The notes: generated from the sequence alone by a model not told the origin. Counted from the stretch's first letter, positions 19,809 to 30,869 are shown. The stretch is 64,000 nt of DNA from Thuidium tamariscinum (GCA_947034885.2 OX344755.2:684501-748500), one strand, 5' to 3'. Numbers and translations are program-made.

Positions 19809-20269
19809 TAGAGACCTTCATTGTAGCTGCCAGAGACACAACGAAGGGCAACGGAATTGCAAGCAAGACATCGGAGCAACCTTTGACAAACACAGAGGTC
19901 CCCGCCTATGATGATTCAGGTATATATCGGCACTCTTCTCTCTGAACAGATTAGCATTACCATACTTTTGGCTGGGCGGGATTTACAGAGACTTCTTGTG
20001 CAGCACACGGGAATACATTCAAAGACAAACAACTCACGACAAAGAAACTACAGTGAGCTCCAAGCTTGAACCCCGTCATTGCCGACCATCAGTCAGGTAT
20101 AGTTCAAAACCCTTTTTCTTGCAAAATGTATTCATGTTCAAGTGACACTTTTGATTGACATGTATCCTACCTTCAGCAGTCAAACAAGGCACCGATGCCA
20201 AAGGAGCACGACATAAGGATGTCCACAACAGCCCGAGCAAGACAGACATGTCCACGGACAATGCCTCAG
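19809..20269 (+). other. Candidate short upstream exons of the piggyBac gene
   Basis: Three blocks of about 90-110 bp end in good donors: GATTCAG|GTATAT at about 19,919, CAGTCAG|GTATAG at about 20,096 and GCCTCAG|GTACAC at about 20,269. The later two start after CAG acceptors (ATTTACAG, CTTCAGCAG), and a final acceptor GTGTGCAG lies at 20,399. The predicted peptides are Ser/Thr/Lys-rich and unrecognised. The regular AG|GT pattern is what supports exons. Confidence 0.35.
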
Positions 20270-20408
20270 GTACACTACTACACCCTATTTTTTTGTCTTC
20301 TTCATATTCTTCTTGTCTACTTACTGGGCTCGGTTTAGGGTGTGGTTGTATTAGAGCGTACTTGAAATTAGCTTACAGCAGAAAAGAAAACGTGTGCAGG
20401 CCGAAAAT

Positions 20409-21392
20409 ATGACAAGAGGCATCTCAAAGACGATGACAACGGACGTGCAATTGTTGCCGCCTACAATCCCCCGAAGCGCAGCTCCCAATCAAGAACTGCT
20501 GGGGGCGATGCTAGTGCCGCAGGTGATGCCCCTGCTCCACACTATAAAAGCACCAACGTCGGAGCGTAGCGACTGCGACCCCCGCGGACGAGGTTCCCCT
20601 CCTGCAACACTGGAAGAGCCAATGCTACGTCACGAGGCCCCTCTCACAGGGTTTAGGGACACTTCATCATTTCCGATGCCAATGCGAGTGCCTCTATCCT
20701 GCTTGCGCAATGGAAACACTAACAATGACATAGAAGAAGATGAGGAAAGCGGCTTCACTTTAGGACTTGCAACATACTCCTACCACCACCAGGTGTCGAA
20801 GGAAGAGATGTATTTTGTTATTTTGGAAAATAAAAGTACGGTTGCTTTGAAAAAAACCGACGTGCATGAAATACTACGTGACGAAGAATTGAGTTCAGAT
20901 AACGATAGTGAAGATACAGACCGTAATGGTTGCCGTGACTCATCTTGCGAAAATGAAGACGAAAGTGGGGACTCCAACATAGACGAAGAAGACCAAAGCT
21001 GCTCCAGCGATGAGTCCTGCGACCTCGACAAATCGGGAGAAGACAACGACGATGAGAAAGAGAATTATCCAACACGCTTCGCCTCCACTGACTGCAATGT
21101 AAACCTTCCTTCACCAATGACCTTGCACAAGGGCTCCACCGTTGGTGTGGCGGCTACGCAATCACACGTACAACCACGTACAAGAGTTGCAACAAGGGAC
21201 CTTCGTCGACAAGAGCACCTTCAAAACGATGAGCCTGTAGCAGCGGAGGTGAGGGCGAGTTCGCGTGGGGGGAAAGCCACCAACGTCCGAGGAAGGAAGG
21301 CCGTTACCATCGGGCGGGAAGGGCCAGCGGCAAAGAGCGGTAGTCTAGCCGCAATGACGGGGCCAGGAGGGCGTGGCAGCGGGCGAGGCTGA
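20409..21392 (+). CDS. Acidic N-terminal part of the piggyBac transposase gene (partial exon)
   Basis: An open frame follows the acceptor at 20,399. From the ATG at 20409 it gives 327 residues. The centre is strongly acidic (runs of Glu, Asp and Ser at residues of about 155-225), as is common in the poorly conserved N-terminal region of piggyBac-type transposases. It ends in Gly/Arg-rich sequence just before the catalytic region begins in another frame at 21,482. I see no domain in it. The link to the transposase rests on position, composition and orientation. A splice or frameshift must lie between 21,393 and 21,482. Confidence 0.45.
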   Translation: MTRGISKTMTTDVQLLPPTIPRSAAPNQELLGAMLVPQVMPLLHTIKAPTSERSDCDPRGRGSPPATLEEPMLRHEAPLTGFRDTSSFPMPMRVPLSCLRNGNTNNDIEEDEESGFTLGLATYSYHHQVSKEEMYFVILENKSTVALKKTDVHEILRDEELSSDNDSEDTDRNGCRDSSCENEDESGDSNIDEEDQSCSSDESCDLDKSGEDNDDEKENYPTRFASTDCNVNLPSPMTLHKGSTVGVAATQSHVQPRTRVATRDLRRQEHLQNDEPVAAEVRASSRGGKATNVRGRKAVTIGREGPAAKSGSLAAMTGPGGRGSGRG

Positions 21393-21481
21393 GGTCGTAG
21401 TAGCTGCAGCGGCAGGGGCAACAGACGCAATTTCATTGGCCCTTAAGGGACACTTGAAATAAGAGAACAGTACGCTCCAGA

Positions 21482-23071
21482 GACTTGGAACCAGAGGTAC
21501 ATGAATTTCTCCCCCCCATCAAAAGTTTCAATGGCCCATCTCCTGGCTTGACTAAATAATGGGAGAGAGTCCCTTCTCTTCTTTAACTATTTGGGCATTT
21601 TTGGACTATTCATACATTGAGGTGGATATGCTCGGAAACAAATAGGTATGCCACTGTAAAATTAAAGAGGGTGAAGCATGGAGTTGTGAATGCTACATGC
21701 CCTTCGGATTATGAGACCTACACCTGTGGTGGTCCTAATTGGAAAGCAATGGACGTGGGTGAATTGAAGGTTTTTTTAGCAATTTCTTTATACATGGGAT
21801 TGAAGAAACTTCCCAATGTACGCATGTACTGGAAAAAGTCGGAACCCTTCCTTCATTGCCATGTGATATCTCAACTTCTTTCACGCAATAGGTTTTTGCT
21901 CCTATCCAAGTGCATTCACATTACAAATCTATCTTTGGTATGTGTGGACCGTACATCTCCAAATTATGACAAAGTCAACAAGGTGAGGTGGTTGTTGGAT
22001 GAATTGAGAGATCGTTGCAAGGAGTTATGGAATAATGGGGAGAAAATCACCATTGATGAGATAATGGTGCGGTACAAAGGTGTGTATTGCCCCGTGCGAT
22101 AATACATGCCAAACAAGCCTGAGAAATGGGGGCTCAAGATTTGGTGTCTTGCAGATTCAGTGTCCCGTTTTGTAAGCACCTTCGATGTTTATTGTGGAGC
22201 ATCTATTGAAACCGTGAGGGCCCCGAAGTCCAAAAAAGGAGAGCCAAAGATGGGTCAAAGAGTAGGAGAGGCTTTGGTTGGAGGGTTGGAGGGGAGAGGG
22301 CACATAGTTGTCATGGATAATTTTTTCTTAAGTGTGGAATTATTCCGTGATTTGGAAGAGCATGGTACATATGCCACCGGTACTCTTCAAAGCAAACGCA
22401 TAGGACTTCCAAGTTTTGTGAAGGACCAAAAAGCATTCAAGAAGGCCACACAAGGGAGTTTGGTGTGGGCAATACATGAGTCTAGAAAGATGTGTGCCGT
22501 TATGTGGATGGATAAGAAACCGGTATTGTTATTATCCACTAGTGCTTTGCCAATGGCTTTTCCATACCAAGTAGTGGAAGTCCCACGCCGAGTAGGTGGG
22601 AAAGTTCATCAAATCAAGACATCTCCGGTGCATCTAGAGTATACAACTTACATGCGTGGGGTTGATGTGGCGGATCAACTACGGGGCTCCTACTCATGCC
22701 AAGTGCGTTCGCATAAGTGGTGGCACCGCCTTTTCTACTTCCTCCTTGATACTAGTGTTGTGAACATGTGGATTCTCCACAAGGAGATTCTCAAGGGAAA
22801 GGGACATGAGAAAGAATGTTTGACCCATTTCAACTTTATAGTTGCTTTGTGCAAAGCATTGACAAAGAATTGGGGAGGCCAAAAGGCTACCATTTCACTA
22901 CTACGGGAGGACATGCCTCGAATTCATTGCCCTCAAAGAAGTCACTTGTGTCGTCGTTGCGTTGTGTGCAAGAGAAGAACAAATACTTATTGTGCATCAT
23001 GTTCATTCCAGTGGGTTTGCTACACACGAGGGTGCTACACAAAAATGCACCACCTTAGTGGTACATTTTAG
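21482..23071 (+). pseudogene. piggyBac-type transposase catalytic region, interrupted by three in-frame stops
   Basis: One reading frame matches the DDE_Tnp_1_7 type throughout. It has FNGPSPG and ETNRYA near the start, the first catalytic Asp in TIDEIM (22055-22057), the second in VMDNFF (22316-22318), GVDVADQ with two Asp (22664-22666 and 22673-22675), and a Cys-rich C-terminal finger (CRRCVVC, YCASC, CYTRGCY). TAA stops at 21557, 21584 and 22100 interrupt it. The last falls just before YMPNKPEKWG, where family members usually have an uncharged residue, and a single C-to-T change would explain it. No frameshift is seen after 21,482. As it stands, this copy should not make an active enzyme. 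Confidence 0.88.
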
Positions 23072-24417
23072 GTGAGTGGAGGAACATTATTCCATGATTA
23101 TTTGGATGTATACCACATGATATAGAATTTTATTTTGTTAGTTTTTATATAGCTTAGGCATTCCCTCTACATTTTTTGTGCTTTGTCCTTCACATTTTTA
23201 TGCGTTGTTGCTTCTAAGTTCACATAATTTTGGGTGGCAATAACATTTTGGCTTCCAATTTTTTTTTGAGGGCTTCCACTCTATCCTTATTTTTACAACA
23301 CTTTACAAAGAAATGTTGCAATAAAACTGTTGATTTAGAATATAAGTAGAGACATTATATCTACTAATAGTGACAATTTTATCTAGGTAGTGCTTTAGTT
23401 GTGCAATATTTTTTGGTAAGCAAAGTGGATTTAGACTAAATCTGAAATTCCTATATGTTACATCCTATAGGGATGCCCTACAGATCATACTAGCCTTTGA
23501 AAAGTAATAGAAGGTGACCAGAATACAAATGAAGGGGCGGCCATTTTTATTCGCAGTTTGGATTCTGCAGACCCTTGGTGGCATCAGCAGCGGCACCCAT
23601 GGTACCAGGGGCAACCACAGTACCGGCGGCTACCCCGGCAGCAGCAGTGGCAACCCCGGTAGCAGTAGCGGCAACCCCGACAGTAGCAGTGACAACTACG
23701 ACAACGACAGCAAGTAGAGTTCTTATTCTTTGCGTTTTTTTAAAACGCTGGCAGCTCCAACGGCTGTGAAGTGGGAGCGTGGGGGCCTCCTTTAGCAGTA
23801 CAGCTACAAGTAGCACACATGGCCACTTGGCAAGTAATTGGAGGGTTGATAGGGTGTAGCTTGAATTTTGTCAACCATAGTCAGATTAATTTCTCAGTGC
23901 ATCCTCTGTCTAGCTTGGCATGAGGTCCTTGCATGGCCATCGAGCTGACACATAGAAAAGGGGGCCAATATTGTGAGATTGGGTTCCCCGTCTCATTTCA
24001 ACTTCAAAATGTGACAGTCTTTGAGTGAAGTCTATTGCAAGCCCTACAAAAAATAGAAGATTGGATGTATTGTTTTGCTGAGTTTTTTTTCAATGAAGTG
24101 AACTTTATGCTTGAGATAATACCCCAGAGATGCTAGCATTTCGAACAGAATTGGAAAAGTTATAGGCCTCCAAAGCCAAGCTGCTCGAGCTTGAACTTCA
24201 AGGAAATGGGCAAAATTTGAACTTCAAACGTAAATTTCACAAGATCTATACGGTCAATTGATCTGAAAATTGGAGGGCACATAATTCATAACCGCTTATA
24301 CAAGATCCACCAGTTACAATTCCAAAAAAATAGTTTCGAATTTGTTTGGCCTACTCAGAAGAAAACGGTTGTTTTTGGACTGTTTTCAAGCCATACCCCC
24401 CCTTGGGCATTTAGGGG
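23072..24417. other. piggyBac 3' internal region with a GC-rich low-complexity patch
   Basis: Non-coding. Positions of about 23,575-23,715 consist of imperfect ~27-bp repeats of GGCAACCCCGGCAGCAG type, readable as low-complexity Ala/Thr or Ser/Gly peptides in several frames. The last ~300 bp lead into the right terminus. Confidence 0.5.
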
Positions 24418-24914
24418 TTAAGACCCAACAATTTTCGTAACTTTTGACTTTGTGGATAAAAAGTTATGGCATGATATGTCGTTTTCTTTACTCGGAGGGC
24501 AGCCTGGGCAGCTGAAAAAACTTCTTTAAAAAAACTTTTTTTTCAAAAGTGAAATTTCAAATTGATTCTTTAGGTTTTTACAAACATAAGAATCTTTGTT
24601 TCATTCCATTTGGATTAAGGAGTCAAAAGTTATGAGGAATTTTAGTTTGCGGTTAGGTATGGTTTTCAAAGATTCCATACCTAACGGCAAACTAAAATTC
24701 CTCATAGCTTTTAACTCCTTAATCCAAATGGAATGAAACAAAGCTTCTCATGTCTGTAAAAACCTAAAGAATCAATTTGAAATTTCACTTTTGAAAAAAA
24801 AGTTTTTTTAAAGAAGTTTTTTCAGCTGCCTGGGTTGCCCTCCGAGTAAAGAAAACGATATATCATGCTATAACTTCTTAACCACGAAGTCAAAAGTTAC
24901 GAAAATTATTGGGC
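24418..24914. repeat. Near-perfect 0.5 kb palindrome (core of the foldback element)
   Basis: Arms of about 245 bp pair almost throughout, with a 12-bp loop at about 24,663-24,674. The stretch runs from one TTAA to another (24418-24421 to 24911-24914). It is part of the larger foldback 1074-25041. No coding capacity. Confidence 0.88.
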
Positions 24915-25325
24915 CTTAAAGCTACTCCTTGGGCACATCTTGTGTAAGAATTTCAGCGAAAAAAATAAAAACTCCATTCATAGTGAGCTGCCTAAAAAAT
25001 TTATAATGCCAAAAAACGCACCTCAGGGCTTTAGGCGTTAACCTCATATTTTTTTGGTCACCATTGTTTTAAATTTGACTTGTGAAAAGAGGATTGAAAG
25101 TTTTTTGCAGTTTTAACACCCTCATGGTCAAACATTATAATCTTTCACTTTGTAAGTGATATTGTTGTGTTTTCTTTTCCCATGAGATCTCTAACTTGTC
25201 TAGTTTGAATTTATATGGTTGCAATTCAAAAAAAATTGATATAACTTATCAAAATGTTGGCATTTTGTTTAATTCAGAGCAAATTCCAAGACACTCAAAA
25301 CAGGCCTTGGGCATTTAGGGGTTAA

Positions 25326-27059
25326 CTAAAGGTTGTTTTGAATAAGTCAAAAAATTGCTTCCTTGATGCTAATTTTATTTAGAATGCTATGAACATGATA
25401 CAATGTCCTTCATTGATTCCAATAATATAACAATTTGGAACCCTTCTTCATTATGTTTTTCAAAATGTGATCAATGAAATTGGTTCAAAAAATACCAACA
25501 AAATTATGGACAATCATTTTGGGATGGAGGGAGTATGGAAGATGTGCGTACGGATGTTTCCTACAAACTTATGCACTTCAGAGAATGTTAATCTAAATTC
25601 AAAAACAAGAAATCTGAGGATTCTTCTTTCTCTTCAACCTCACAGTGAGTCACTAGCATCAGCATGTGTTTCCCAACGAAGCTCAGCTGACACTCAGCAA
25701 TCAAATTTTCAAAGCTTCACATTCCAGCAGCTTCTTCTTCTGAGATTCATAGCCTTTCTTCATTGAATCACTACAAAGTTGAATCCAAACCAGTGTTTTA
25801 TTTATTTATTTTAAGAGAATCTGGATTTGGGCTCCAGGTGAGAAGTAAGTGGTTGAGTTAGGCAACAGTCAAATTTACTTTTGGTGTAAAATTTGGTTCC
25901 AAGTTAGAAATTAGTGTAAGCTATATGGCTTTAAAACAAAAAAAAACAAAACATCTTCATTGACTATAGCTCTTAGATTGGTGCAAAATAGGGCAACCAT
26001 ATTTCAAAGAGTAGTGCAAAATGGGATGTACATGAATTATGAAAACTAAAACTCACAAGTTTAAGCACATGAACTACAAACTCATTCATGTACTTGGGCT
26101 TCAAAGTTCAATATCTTCCTAATTCATGTGCATGAAGTTTTGAATGGTTCTATACCAAAAATGCAACCTCAAAGATTGCAATTGGTAGGAAAAGCTAAGT
26201 AAAATTGAGAGCAAGAATATTGTAGTTTCAAAAAAAGTAACAAAAATTTAGTAATAGGATGAAGGTGCCCTTGTATATGTGGCTACAGTCTATACTTGTA
26301 TCTCCAACTTTGGTATATTTTAGGCGATTGCAGATGTAAAGTTGTCGCATCAAAATTTAGACAAGTGGTGACAAGGTGGAAAATCCTAGTAGTTATTGTC
26401 AAGGTAGTGGCTACTAGGGTGTGATTGAAAATTTACATTTGGCTTTCTTAATTTTTTTCCTCCAAATTTTTCTAAAGGCTTGGTGCGGAAGATAATATTT
26501 GGGTGCTCTTAGTCTTTTTATCGCCTAAAAAAACCTGGATTCCAAACGCGTCCATAAAGAACCCAATTGAAAGAGGATGACCTCCTACAATAGCTCATGG
26601 GTTTAGTACATGCAGTACATGATCTTTCAGGCTAGAACCTACACGCTTTGGGAGTTCTCACACATAATGTGAGACTCCAAGTGAACGCTACAGACCATGA
26701 TTTTCACTTAATCACTTAGTCAATGAGAGAGTATTCCACTAAAATCAATATATTGTTGAAGTTAATCCTTGAGAGAAAGAAAAAAAAAGTTGAAGAATGA
26801 GATTGGAAGAGAAAGGTTCTTATCCAAAATTTGTATTTCAGTAGAATTTCTCATATTAAGTAATATAGCTCTAGAATTGGCTCACGTACCCATGCTCAGA
26901 AGGAACTTCTCTGAAGTTTATATTTGCAATTTGGCCTCATACTTTATCACCTTAGAGAGGTCATTGCCTTGAAGAAGTTCACTTTAGAAAAGTTCTCTTA
27001 TATAAGGTATCTTTGCATTTTTGTATCTAAGGTAGCAGTATCTATAACCATCCAAATAA
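25326..27059. other. Intergenic AT-rich DNA, nothing recognised
   Basis: Small open frames (for example 25,467-25,766) show no domain or codon signal. No RNA gene or clear terminal repeats are seen. Confidence 0.4.
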
Positions 27060-27370
27060 GGAATTCAGCATGATAGTTGGAGGTAGTTCTTCCTAGAGAA
27101 AATATTTTTGCAGTATTAGCAAGTGAAAATAATGAATTTTGAAAAAAAAAGTTAGAACTTTTGGTTAAAGTATCAAATTTCTATGAATTTTCAAAGTAGA
27201 ACTCCCTAGGGCACCCTAAACCGCACTTTAGTAAAGTTGCCTTGATTCTCACACCAAATTCTAAGAAAATCAGAGCCCACCAACCACAATCAAGCATTGG
27301 CATGGTTTCAAGGCACTTCTGGAAACACACTAAGGTAACTCTATAGTCAGTAAATGGGTGCACTAATGTT
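27060..27370. repeat. Dispersed repeat G, copy 1
   Basis: It matches the complement of about 39,811-40,140, including the stretch around 'gggcaccctaaaccgcactt' and the phrase 'ggcatggtttcaaggcac'. It is non-coding and the ends are not resolved. Confidence 0.55.
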
Positions 27371-28477
27371 GCTACCTTAAGAACTTTTACTAAGACACCT
27401 TGTAGAAAACATGCTTAAGCTTGGATTGATTCTCTCTCCTAATCTAAATGATGAACTCTAGTAGATCTCAAAGTTATACCCAAAACAATCACAATAAAAC
27501 CTTGAAGTTAAATTTGGCTATTAAATAAAATTAATCCTTTTATTTAATTGGTGCATAAAATTTTGCTATATTTTCCTATTAAAAATATTATTTTCTCTTT
27601 ATGTTGATTTTTCCAAATTTTTTAATGAAAAATCAAATTATTGTGATTTTTTTTAGGTTAAAAATTGAGAATCATATTAAATCAACTCTAATAATCAAGA
27701 ATAATATATAATCAAGAATTAGATATTAGAATAATCAAATTTTTTTACCATAGATGAAGATTAGATTAAAAAAATTCATTTTGTAATTTGAATTTGAAGT
27801 ACACTTCATATATATATATGAGCAAAAAAACATTGTATACTATGTTACTTGGATTTTAACACATAGAGCATGCAATCGCAATAGTTTTTTCAATTTTTGG
27901 ATTTATAGTGAATTTCATTGAAAAGGTGTTTTTTTTTTTCCATTTTTCCATATTCAGTTCCATTATAATAGAATGTTGTGCCATTCTACACAGATATCAT
28001 CATTTTTTCAAAATTCACCATATTTTTCAAAATCTCAAGATGAAGTAGAAAGATTATAACTTGTCAAACTTCATTTTCTTGGTTTAAATCAAATACCAAA
28101 AATGATTCTATTGAAAGTGACTATCAAAGTTGATCAATACACTTTCACTTTTGGATTTGTCAACCTCTAGAGGTTAAATATCTTGTACACTTGCCAATAT
28201 ACCACATTCAAAGTAACTAAGTCATAGTTAAAAAATTTGGGCACCACTAAGTAGTTAGATCAATCTAAATAGGTTTGAATGTAAGGAATTGCAGTGTAAT
28301 CTGTTGTTGGCTCTCCAGTTTTGCCTTTCTCAATTCCATGGATAGAGTTTCTTAACTATGCCGGCTGTCCACATCAACTTACCTTTAATAGCTTTGTGAT
28401 TTTAATTAGGGGAAATTACAATAAAAGAAGATTATTTGGTTTTTTCATGTAGTCCAAAGTGGTAAAATTAATACCAT
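27371..28477. other. Intergenic AT-rich DNA, nothing recognised
   Basis: No gene is seen. There is a short TATATATATATG run near 27,810. Confidence 0.4.
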
Positions 28478-28680
28478 TACCACTTTAGAGGTGGTAAGGT
28501 AAACTACCCTACTATAGAATAAATGGGAGCAGACTCATTGTGGGTCAAATTGTAGTGGTGGTGCACATTCAAGTTCTTAAATGTACACCACCAGTACAAT
28601 TTGACCCACAGTAAGTCCGCTCCCATTTGATCCCTAATGCGATGGTTCACCTTAATGGTAGTGAGTTTACCACCTAGTAA
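28478..28680. repeat. ~200 bp hairpin (miniature foldback)
   Basis: The left arm, about 28,486-28,570, pairs with 28,580-28,678. The strongest pairing is around GTGGGTCAAATTGTA with TACAATTTGACCCAC, and GGTGGTGCACATT with AATGTACACCACC. The loop is about 10 bp. It is probably a miniature inverted-repeat element. An RNA hairpin is possible. Confidence 0.6.
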
Positions 28681-28688
28681 ACCCAAAT

Positions 28689-29297
28689 ATGGTAGGAGGC
28701 TCAGAAACCACTCATTTAAGAGCTGATTTGCCTTTTCCGTGTATGTCTTTAGATGGAAATATTTTTAGTTTATTTTTCAGTCAAGGAGAAATAGATGAGG
28801 AATGTAACACAAGTCGTTTCATATTTTTTTGAAGCATTATTGAATTAGATATGAATTTTCAAACACAATCTGCCATAGGACCCTATTTGTGATCAGTAGG
28901 CCTTGAAAACCCATACATGCGCACTTTCAAAAAAAATCTGGTTTGATTCAAAAACTAATAATGCAACATGTGAAAAGCACTAGAAATGGTTTCTAAATGT
29001 GTCCCTTTCAAAAACTGAAATGAATTCTTCAATTAATCATTATTTCAGATTTTTTTAACAGTTGAAAGAAGGTAGTTCAACAACCATTTTTTATTTTGAA
29101 TAAAATCAGTAAACACCTGCCCACTTAGTTAGCATTGAACCCATGTAACTCTGAAACCATCCATTCCAATAGTAAAAATCAAGTCTTAGCATGCTTCAAT
29201 ATAATTCAAAGTTCATTTTCTCACAGTGAGCTATCCATTCCAGACCCTCCTACTGGGCAAGTGCTAAAGCCTACACGGTTTATGAGCCTCCTACCAT
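28689..29297. mobile_element. ~0.61 kb inverted-repeat element, family F copy 2
   Basis: The ends are ATGGTAGGAGGCTCAGAAAC and, on the complement, ATGGTAGGAGGCTCATAAAC, a good 20-bp terminal inverted repeat. The body is the reverse of the copy inside the hAT at 12114-12760. Non-coding. Confidence 0.7.
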
Positions 29298-29640
29298 ATT
29301 CATTTCCTTGTATACTTCTGTCTAGGGCTTTTTTTTTTTGGCTTTTTGGTGCCAATTTGCACTAGAAAAAATAATCTAGCTAAAAAACACTTCAAAAAAT
29401 GTTGAAAATTTTGGATGAAATCACTAGATTACTTTGAAATTTAAAAAAATAGTAGATGAATTTGCCTAATTTTGGATGAAAACCATACTATACATCCAAG
29501 AAATGGATGAATGTTGCAATTTGGAGCATCCCTATAACATTTTATGTCGCCACTGTGGCTATTCTCCAAAAATGAAAAAAAAAAAACCCTGCTTCTGCCT
29601 GACGAAATAGCAGTGCCTTTTGAGGAAAATGTACCCTAAA

Positions 29641-30300
29641 CTTTGGACACCTATGGTTGCAGAGAAACAGTGGAAGATTACTGCGACGAAACAGACAAGC
29701 TGGTCCTTCTGCTCTCGGAGCTCATTTCGGAGGGCCTTGGATTGGAAACCTCCTTCCTGAATGACTCCTTCGCTGGGAAGTCCCAGCAAGTGTTGCAACT
29801 TGCAAGTGAACTACTCCCCTCCGTGTCTCCAGTCGGACCTGACCAGCCCAGCCCTTTTTTTCCGACACCATGGGGTCAGATTGTACCATTTCAAAATAAA
29901 CATATTTTTTTGCCAGATAAAAGTAATCTTTTTTTGCCAGAAATTTTCTAGTTCATTTTAAAATATGGATGAAGTCACCAAATTTGGATGAAAAAATGTA
30001 TGAATATGATAGAAAAGTGTTTTTAAGTCCAAAAGACAAATGCCAATGTAGAAATACAATGCTTCACCAAATTCGAAGAGATCGCCATATTGGCACTTTC
30101 TCAAAAAGCAAGAAAAAAGGGTTGGACCTGAGTACGTGACCATAGGCAGGAGGAAGCATTAATTCTGATGACAACTTGATTACGCTTTTGTTGCAAGACG
30201 CCATTATTGGGTTGCAAGTGAAGAAGGACAAAGAATGGATCCTTGTGAAGCATGTGGAGGGTTGGTTCCTTGTCAACACCAATGATCAAATCAAGGTATA
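29641..30300 (+). pseudogene. Fragment of a plant 2-oxoglutarate/Fe(II) dioxygenase gene
   Basis: Two blocks resemble the C-terminal half of this enzyme family. Block 1 (about 29,641-29,880) reads RETVEDYCDETDKL and LISEGLGLE, then shifts frame into a VNYSPPC segment like the family's NYYPPCP. Block 2 (about 30,140-30,297) reads SDDNLITLLLQD, GLQVKKDKEW and VNTNDQIK before a donor-like GTATAT. The residue where the family's first iron-binding His lies (HSD) is Asn here, the N-terminal half and the last exon are absent, and a frame break is present. I call it a relic. Confidence 0.65.
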
Positions 30301-30615
30301 TAACATTCAATAGTATGCCATGCCTCAACAATGATGATGAGGCATGTTCCACACCCAACCAATTGTTTATTGATGAAAATTGTTGAGTGTGGCATATTCA
30401 ACACCATATTGTAGAGCCAAGGCAATGCCAACCTTGCTACCGATTGTTATGTACATCATTGGAAATTTTGGGTGCATTTTTGGTGGAGTTTTAGAGTGAA
30501 CCCCCACTAGAAGAACTCAAGTCTCTTCTGGAATGATTGTACGCACTTGGTGTTAGCCAGATTATGTAGTTAAAAGGTGAGGCTGAGAGGCCACTTAACT
30601 TAAATTAAGGGAAGG

Positions 30616-30865
30616 ATGGTCAATTTCGTTAAAATGGCATGACATTCCATTAAAATGGCATGATATTCCGTTAAAATGGCACAACATTTTGTTAAAATGG
30701 CACATTTTTTTCCTCTACCACTATGCCTCTATGTCAAAATGGTGCACAAAATATGTCAAAATGACACTTGAAATTTGTCAAAGTGGCACATGGAATATAG
30801 AAAAGTGGCACTGGAATATGGAAAAATGGCACTCGGAATACCGCCATTTTAACGAAATTGACCAT
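30616..30865. mobile_element. 250-bp element with ATGGTCAATTTCGTTAAAAT ends, copy 1
   Basis: The 20+ bp terminal inverted repeats ATGGTCAATTTCGTTAAAAT are flanked by AAGG on both sides (30612-30615, 30866-30869). The inside is a string of ~22-bp units with the core AAAATGGCAC, inverted about the middle. A second copy is at 49199-49403. Confidence 0.75.
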
Positions 30866-30869
30866 AAGG

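Larger units (their letters stand above)
1204..24421 (+). mobile_element. piggyBac element with broken transposase, split by giant hAT (level 3)
   Basis: TTAA at 1204-1207 and 24418-24421 flank terminal inverted repeats CCCCTAAGTGCTCGAG and CCCCTAAATGCCCAAG. The element would be about 6.3 kb without the 16.9 kb hAT insert. The insertion site is confirmed by the other arm of the surrounding foldback: GGAGTAGCTTTAA (left flank) joined to GACCCAACAATTTTCG (right flank) reproduces the uninterrupted sequence at about 24898-24926 on the complement. A piggyBac-type transposase remnant lies at 21482-23071, with an acidic upstream exon at 20409-21392. Confidence 0.82.
1074..25041. mobile_element. TTAA-flanked foldback element, split by the piggyBac insertion (level 2)
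   Basis: With the insertion at 1208-24421 removed, this is a near-perfect palindrome of about 746 bp between two TTAA sites. The left arm is 1078-1207 joined to 24422-24662. The loop is about 24663-24674. The right arm is 24675-25037. Arm ends are CCCTTAAAGCCTTGAGGTG and, on the complement, CGCCTAAAGCCCTGAGGTG. The element has no coding capacity. Transcription would give a long double-stranded hairpin, a plausible small-RNA source. Confidence 0.75.
717..25325. mobile_element. Outermost TTAA-flanked piggyBac-type short element (level 1 of nest)
   Basis: TTAA at 717-720 is followed by CCCCTAACTATCCAAGGC. TTAA at 25322-25325 is preceded by the complement of CCCCTAAATGCCCAAGGC. About 15 of the first 18 bases inside the TTAA agree. 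Without its inserts the element would be about 640 bp (721-1077 plus 25042-25321) and has no coding sequence, so it would be non-autonomous. Its right end matches the right end of the piggyBac element at 24418 over its first 17 bases inside the TTAA, which suggests mobilisation by that family. The pairing of these two ends is inferred; the internal parts show no further symmetry. Confidence 0.55.

Noticed and set aside
23514-23816. Ala/Thr- and Gly/Ser-rich peptides
   Set aside because: Low-complexity ~27-bp DNA repeat readable in several frames; no start context or domain.
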